Part shown: one piece after another, positions 50,082 through 51,830 of the stretch
How positions within the stretch are numbered: position 1 is the stretch's first letter
How the letters are laid out: the number at the start of each line of letters is the position of its first letter
NCBI RefSeq assembly: GCF_010820565.1
Contig: NZ_JAAIJQ010000040.1
Location: 1 to 51,830 of the forward strand
Direction: 5' to 3'
DNA: 51,830 nt
Source of the DNA: Thiorhodococcus minor
Lineage (GTDB): Bacteria > Pseudomonadota > Gammaproteobacteria > Chromatiales > Chromatiaceae
The notes under the pieces: model-generated
Databases searched by the model: none
Seen by the model: only the letters and a program-made list of their open reading frames with translations
What the model was told of the DNA's origin: nothing
Made by a program: the position numbers and the translations under genes

Positions 50082-50317
50082 AGCGAGACCTCCAAGAATC
50101 AGGTGTGAATCCGTACTTCGCGGCATCGGCCGCTGCCTGGCATCTAGCGTTGGGCCGTCCGCACCATTCACAATGCAATCCACGGGCTCCATTGCCCGAG
50201 CGCGCAGGGCCTGCACAGGCTCCGTGCGAGCGTCGCTCCGGCGCGACGGCGCCTGAGCACCTCGAAACGCCGCTGCCACCAACCGACTTTCTTGCCTGTC
50301 TCCCGGAGGACTCCACC

Positions 50318-51217
50318 CTGAGCGACGATCTGCCCATTCGCTACATCGAGCCCGTCTACCGTCCGCCGAGCGAGGCGGATTCGCTCATCCTCCCCGTGAC
50401 GGACGGCTGCTCCTGGAGCAAGTGCAGCTTCTGCGAGATGTACAGCCCGCCGCAGAAGCGCTTCCGTGCCCGCGGCGAGGCCGAGGTGCTGGAAGGCATC
50501 CGGCGCTGCGGCGCGCGGCTTGGCGACTCCGCCCGGCGCGTCTTCCTGGCCGATGGCGACGCCCTGGTCCTGCCGACGCGCCGCCTCATGGTCTACCTGG
50601 AAGCGATCCGGCGGCACTTGCCCGCCGTGCGGCGTGTATCCAGCTACTGCTTGGCGCGAAACCTTGGGCGCAAGTCGGTCGATGAGCTGCGCGCGCTGCG
50701 CGATGCGGGTCTCGAGCGCGTCTACCTCGGCGCGGAATCTGGAGATGACAGCGTATTGGCCCGGGTCAACAAGGGGGAGACCTTCGCGTCGACCCAAGCG
50801 GCCCTCGACAAGCTCGGCGCGGCGGGCATTCGCCGCTCGGTCATGATCCTCAACGGGCTGGGTGGAGAGGCGCTGAGCCAGCCGCACGCGGAAAATTCGG
50901 CGCGGCTCATCAACGCGACCCAGCCGGAATACCTCTCGACGCTGGTCGTGATGCTCGCGGACGGCGGCGCGCGCTTCCGGGAACAGTGGCCGGACTGGCG
51001 GGCGCTGTCGCAAGCCGGGCTCCTCGCGGAAATGGAGACGTTCCTAGCCGCGCTGGAGCTGCGGCGCACCATCTTCCGCGCGGATCACGCCTCCAACTGG
51101 CTGGTGCTGAAAGGGACCCTGGGAGCGGACAAGGCGCGCTTGCTCCATCAGGTCCGGACCGCGATCGCGCGGCCGGAGACGGCGGCGCTGCGCCCGGCGT
51201 GGATGCGCGGGCTCTAG
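50318..51217 (+). CDS. Radical SAM protein (COG1032-like), apparent CTG start
   Basis: About 299 residues with the iron-sulfur motif TDGCSWSKCSFCEMY (C31, C36 and C39, a CX4CX2C spacing typical of this family's GCSxxKCxFCxMY) near the N-terminus. Further conserved blocks are FLADGDALVLPTRRL, LERVYLGAESGDDSVLARVNKGET and IRRSVMILNGLGG. Substrate unknown. The family block DDLPIRYIEPVYRPPSEA begins immediately after CTG 50318, which has GGAGG 8 bases upstream. The only other in-frame start upstream, GTG 50105, would add 71 residues lacking homology. No ATG, GTG or TTG start lies near the block. Confidence 0.8.
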   Translation: MSDDLPIRYIEPVYRPPSEADSLILPVTDGCSWSKCSFCEMYSPPQKRFRARGEAEVLEGIRRCGARLGDSARRVFLADGDALVLPTRRLMVYLEAIRRHLPAVRRVSSYCLARNLGRKSVDELRALRDAGLERVYLGAESGDDSVLARVNKGETFASTQAALDKLGAAGIRRSVMILNGLGGEALSQPHAENSARLINATQPEYLSTLVVMLADGGARFREQWPDWRALSQAGLLAEMETFLAALELRRTIFRADHASNWLVLKGTLGADKARLLHQVRTAIARPETAALRPAWMRGL

Positions 51218-51419
51218 TCGGGGTGCGGCTGGCAGGGAGCTAGGTCTGGGCGCCAGCTCCGCGACCCCGGCTCAAGGCTCGCGGAGCGGCTCATGGCCGT
51301 TCGTTTAAGCGCCCGAAGCGGCAAAGTGCAAGCGCCATCTCAGCTTTCCAACTAGGCTGAAGCTCCAGAACCGATCTTCGGAAAACCACTTCATTGATCA
51401 GCGGTTAAAGTCATGTTTC

Positions 51420-51640
51420 GGTAACTTCTCAATAAGTCGTGGCGGTCGCGGGGTGGTGGTGCGTTACCATGGCGTTAGACACCCTGCTTCCTTGCCCTGA
51501 CTTGTCTCGAATAGCCCTGCTGTGATCGACCTGCCTGACATCCCCGCCACGGAGCGCACGCCTCTCGTCGAGCAGTTGCTGGGGCTGATCGAGACGTTGG
51601 CCGAGAAGACGCAGCAGCAGGCCGAGACGGCCTTGATCAT
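51420..51640 (+). mobile_element. IS66-like element start with partial transposase
   Basis: The sequence from GTAACTTCTCAATAAG (51420) resembles an IS66-group end, which characteristically begins GTAA. From GTG 51522 the frame reads IDLPDIPATERTPLVEQLLGLIETLAEKTQQQAET, like the N-terminus of ISBst12-type IS66 transposases. The similarity is lost at about 51628, before the expected LKxEIAxLKG heptads, where the sequence degrades toward the contig end. Only one end is visible. Confidence 0.5.
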
Positions 51641-51700
51641 CGGACCGCCCAGTCGGTTGAGTAGACGCCGCGCATCCTTCAGGCGAAGCGACGTGGGGGC

Positions 51701-51830
51701 GGGGCCCCCCCCCCGACCCCCCCCCCCCCCGGCGGGGGGCCCCCCCCCCCCCCCAGGCCCCTGCCGCCCCCCACAACGTCCACTTCCCCCGGGGCCACCG
51801 GCCCGCCCCCGAAAAAGCGCGTTCATCACC
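51701..51830. other. Low-complexity contig end, probable sequencing artefact
   Basis: Long runs of C interrupted by G, with no coding or repeat structure, at the extreme end of the window. This is typical of poor-quality read tails at an assembly break within a repeated element. Confidence 0.7.

Noticed and set aside
1-51830. tRNA, rRNA or CRISPR arrays
   Set aside because: No cloverleaf-like gene, rRNA segment or regularly spaced direct repeats were seen. The repeats present are interspersed palindromes rather than arrays.

Overview
The window looks like a chromosomal segment of a high-GC gammaproteobacterium. The gene families, the interspersed hairpin repeats and the Rpn-type QG-repeat protein suggest a purple sulfur bacterium (Chromatiaceae-like). 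That assignment is inference, since no rRNA or other phylogenetic marker is present. It appears to be the end of an assembled contig: the last ~130 bases are low-complexity C/G sequence inside what looks like the start of an IS66-type element.

Layout. (1) 1-1300: a frameshifted Rpn/PD-(D/E)XK protein, then a composite repeat. (2) 1306-8819, plus strand: a polysaccharide cluster with a Wzx-like flippase, an FkbM methyltransferase, a HlpA-like glycosyltransferase, a class I methyltransferase, a GT4 and two GT2 enzymes. (3) 8755-20591, minus strand: a convergent set with a GT4, a membrane-anchored GT2, two large multi-pass GT-C-like proteins (one with STT3-like motifs), a class A penicillin-binding protein, a GT87 protein and a lytic transglycosylase. 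Cell-wall synthesis and cleavage enzymes are thus mixed with envelope glycan genes. (4) 21195-36041, plus strand: a complete Tad/Flp pilus locus. It has two small pilins, the TadV peptidase, an AAA+ ATPase, CpaB/RcpC, the secretin RcpA, a small lipoprotein, TadZ, TadA, TadB, TadC, TadD and three TadE/F/G-type pseudopilins. (5) 36052-37904, minus strand: a second, short CpaF-like ATPase and a PilZ protein. (6) 38745-50081, minus strand: a thioredoxin-like protein, a FixJ-type regulator with its sensor kinase, a second PilZ protein with an unrecognised C-terminal region, a four-PAS hybrid kinase, CbpM/CbpA and a 48-residue membrane protein. (7) 50318-51217, plus strand: a radical SAM protein that seems to start at CTG. 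(8) An IS66-like start and the contig end.

How the parts fit. The first 20 kb would build and export a surface glycan. The next 16 kb would build a Tad pilus. PilZ proteins and sensor kinases downstream suggest c-di-GMP and two-component control of surface attachment. The most distinctive points are four prepilins sharing an unusual G|(N/S)E cleavage context, an extra CpaF-like motor beside a PilZ gene, and a Ca-binding-type loop in the TadG-like protein. There is also a family of double-hairpin repeats into whose hairpin loops a 150-bp MITE has inserted at least twice, with target duplications.
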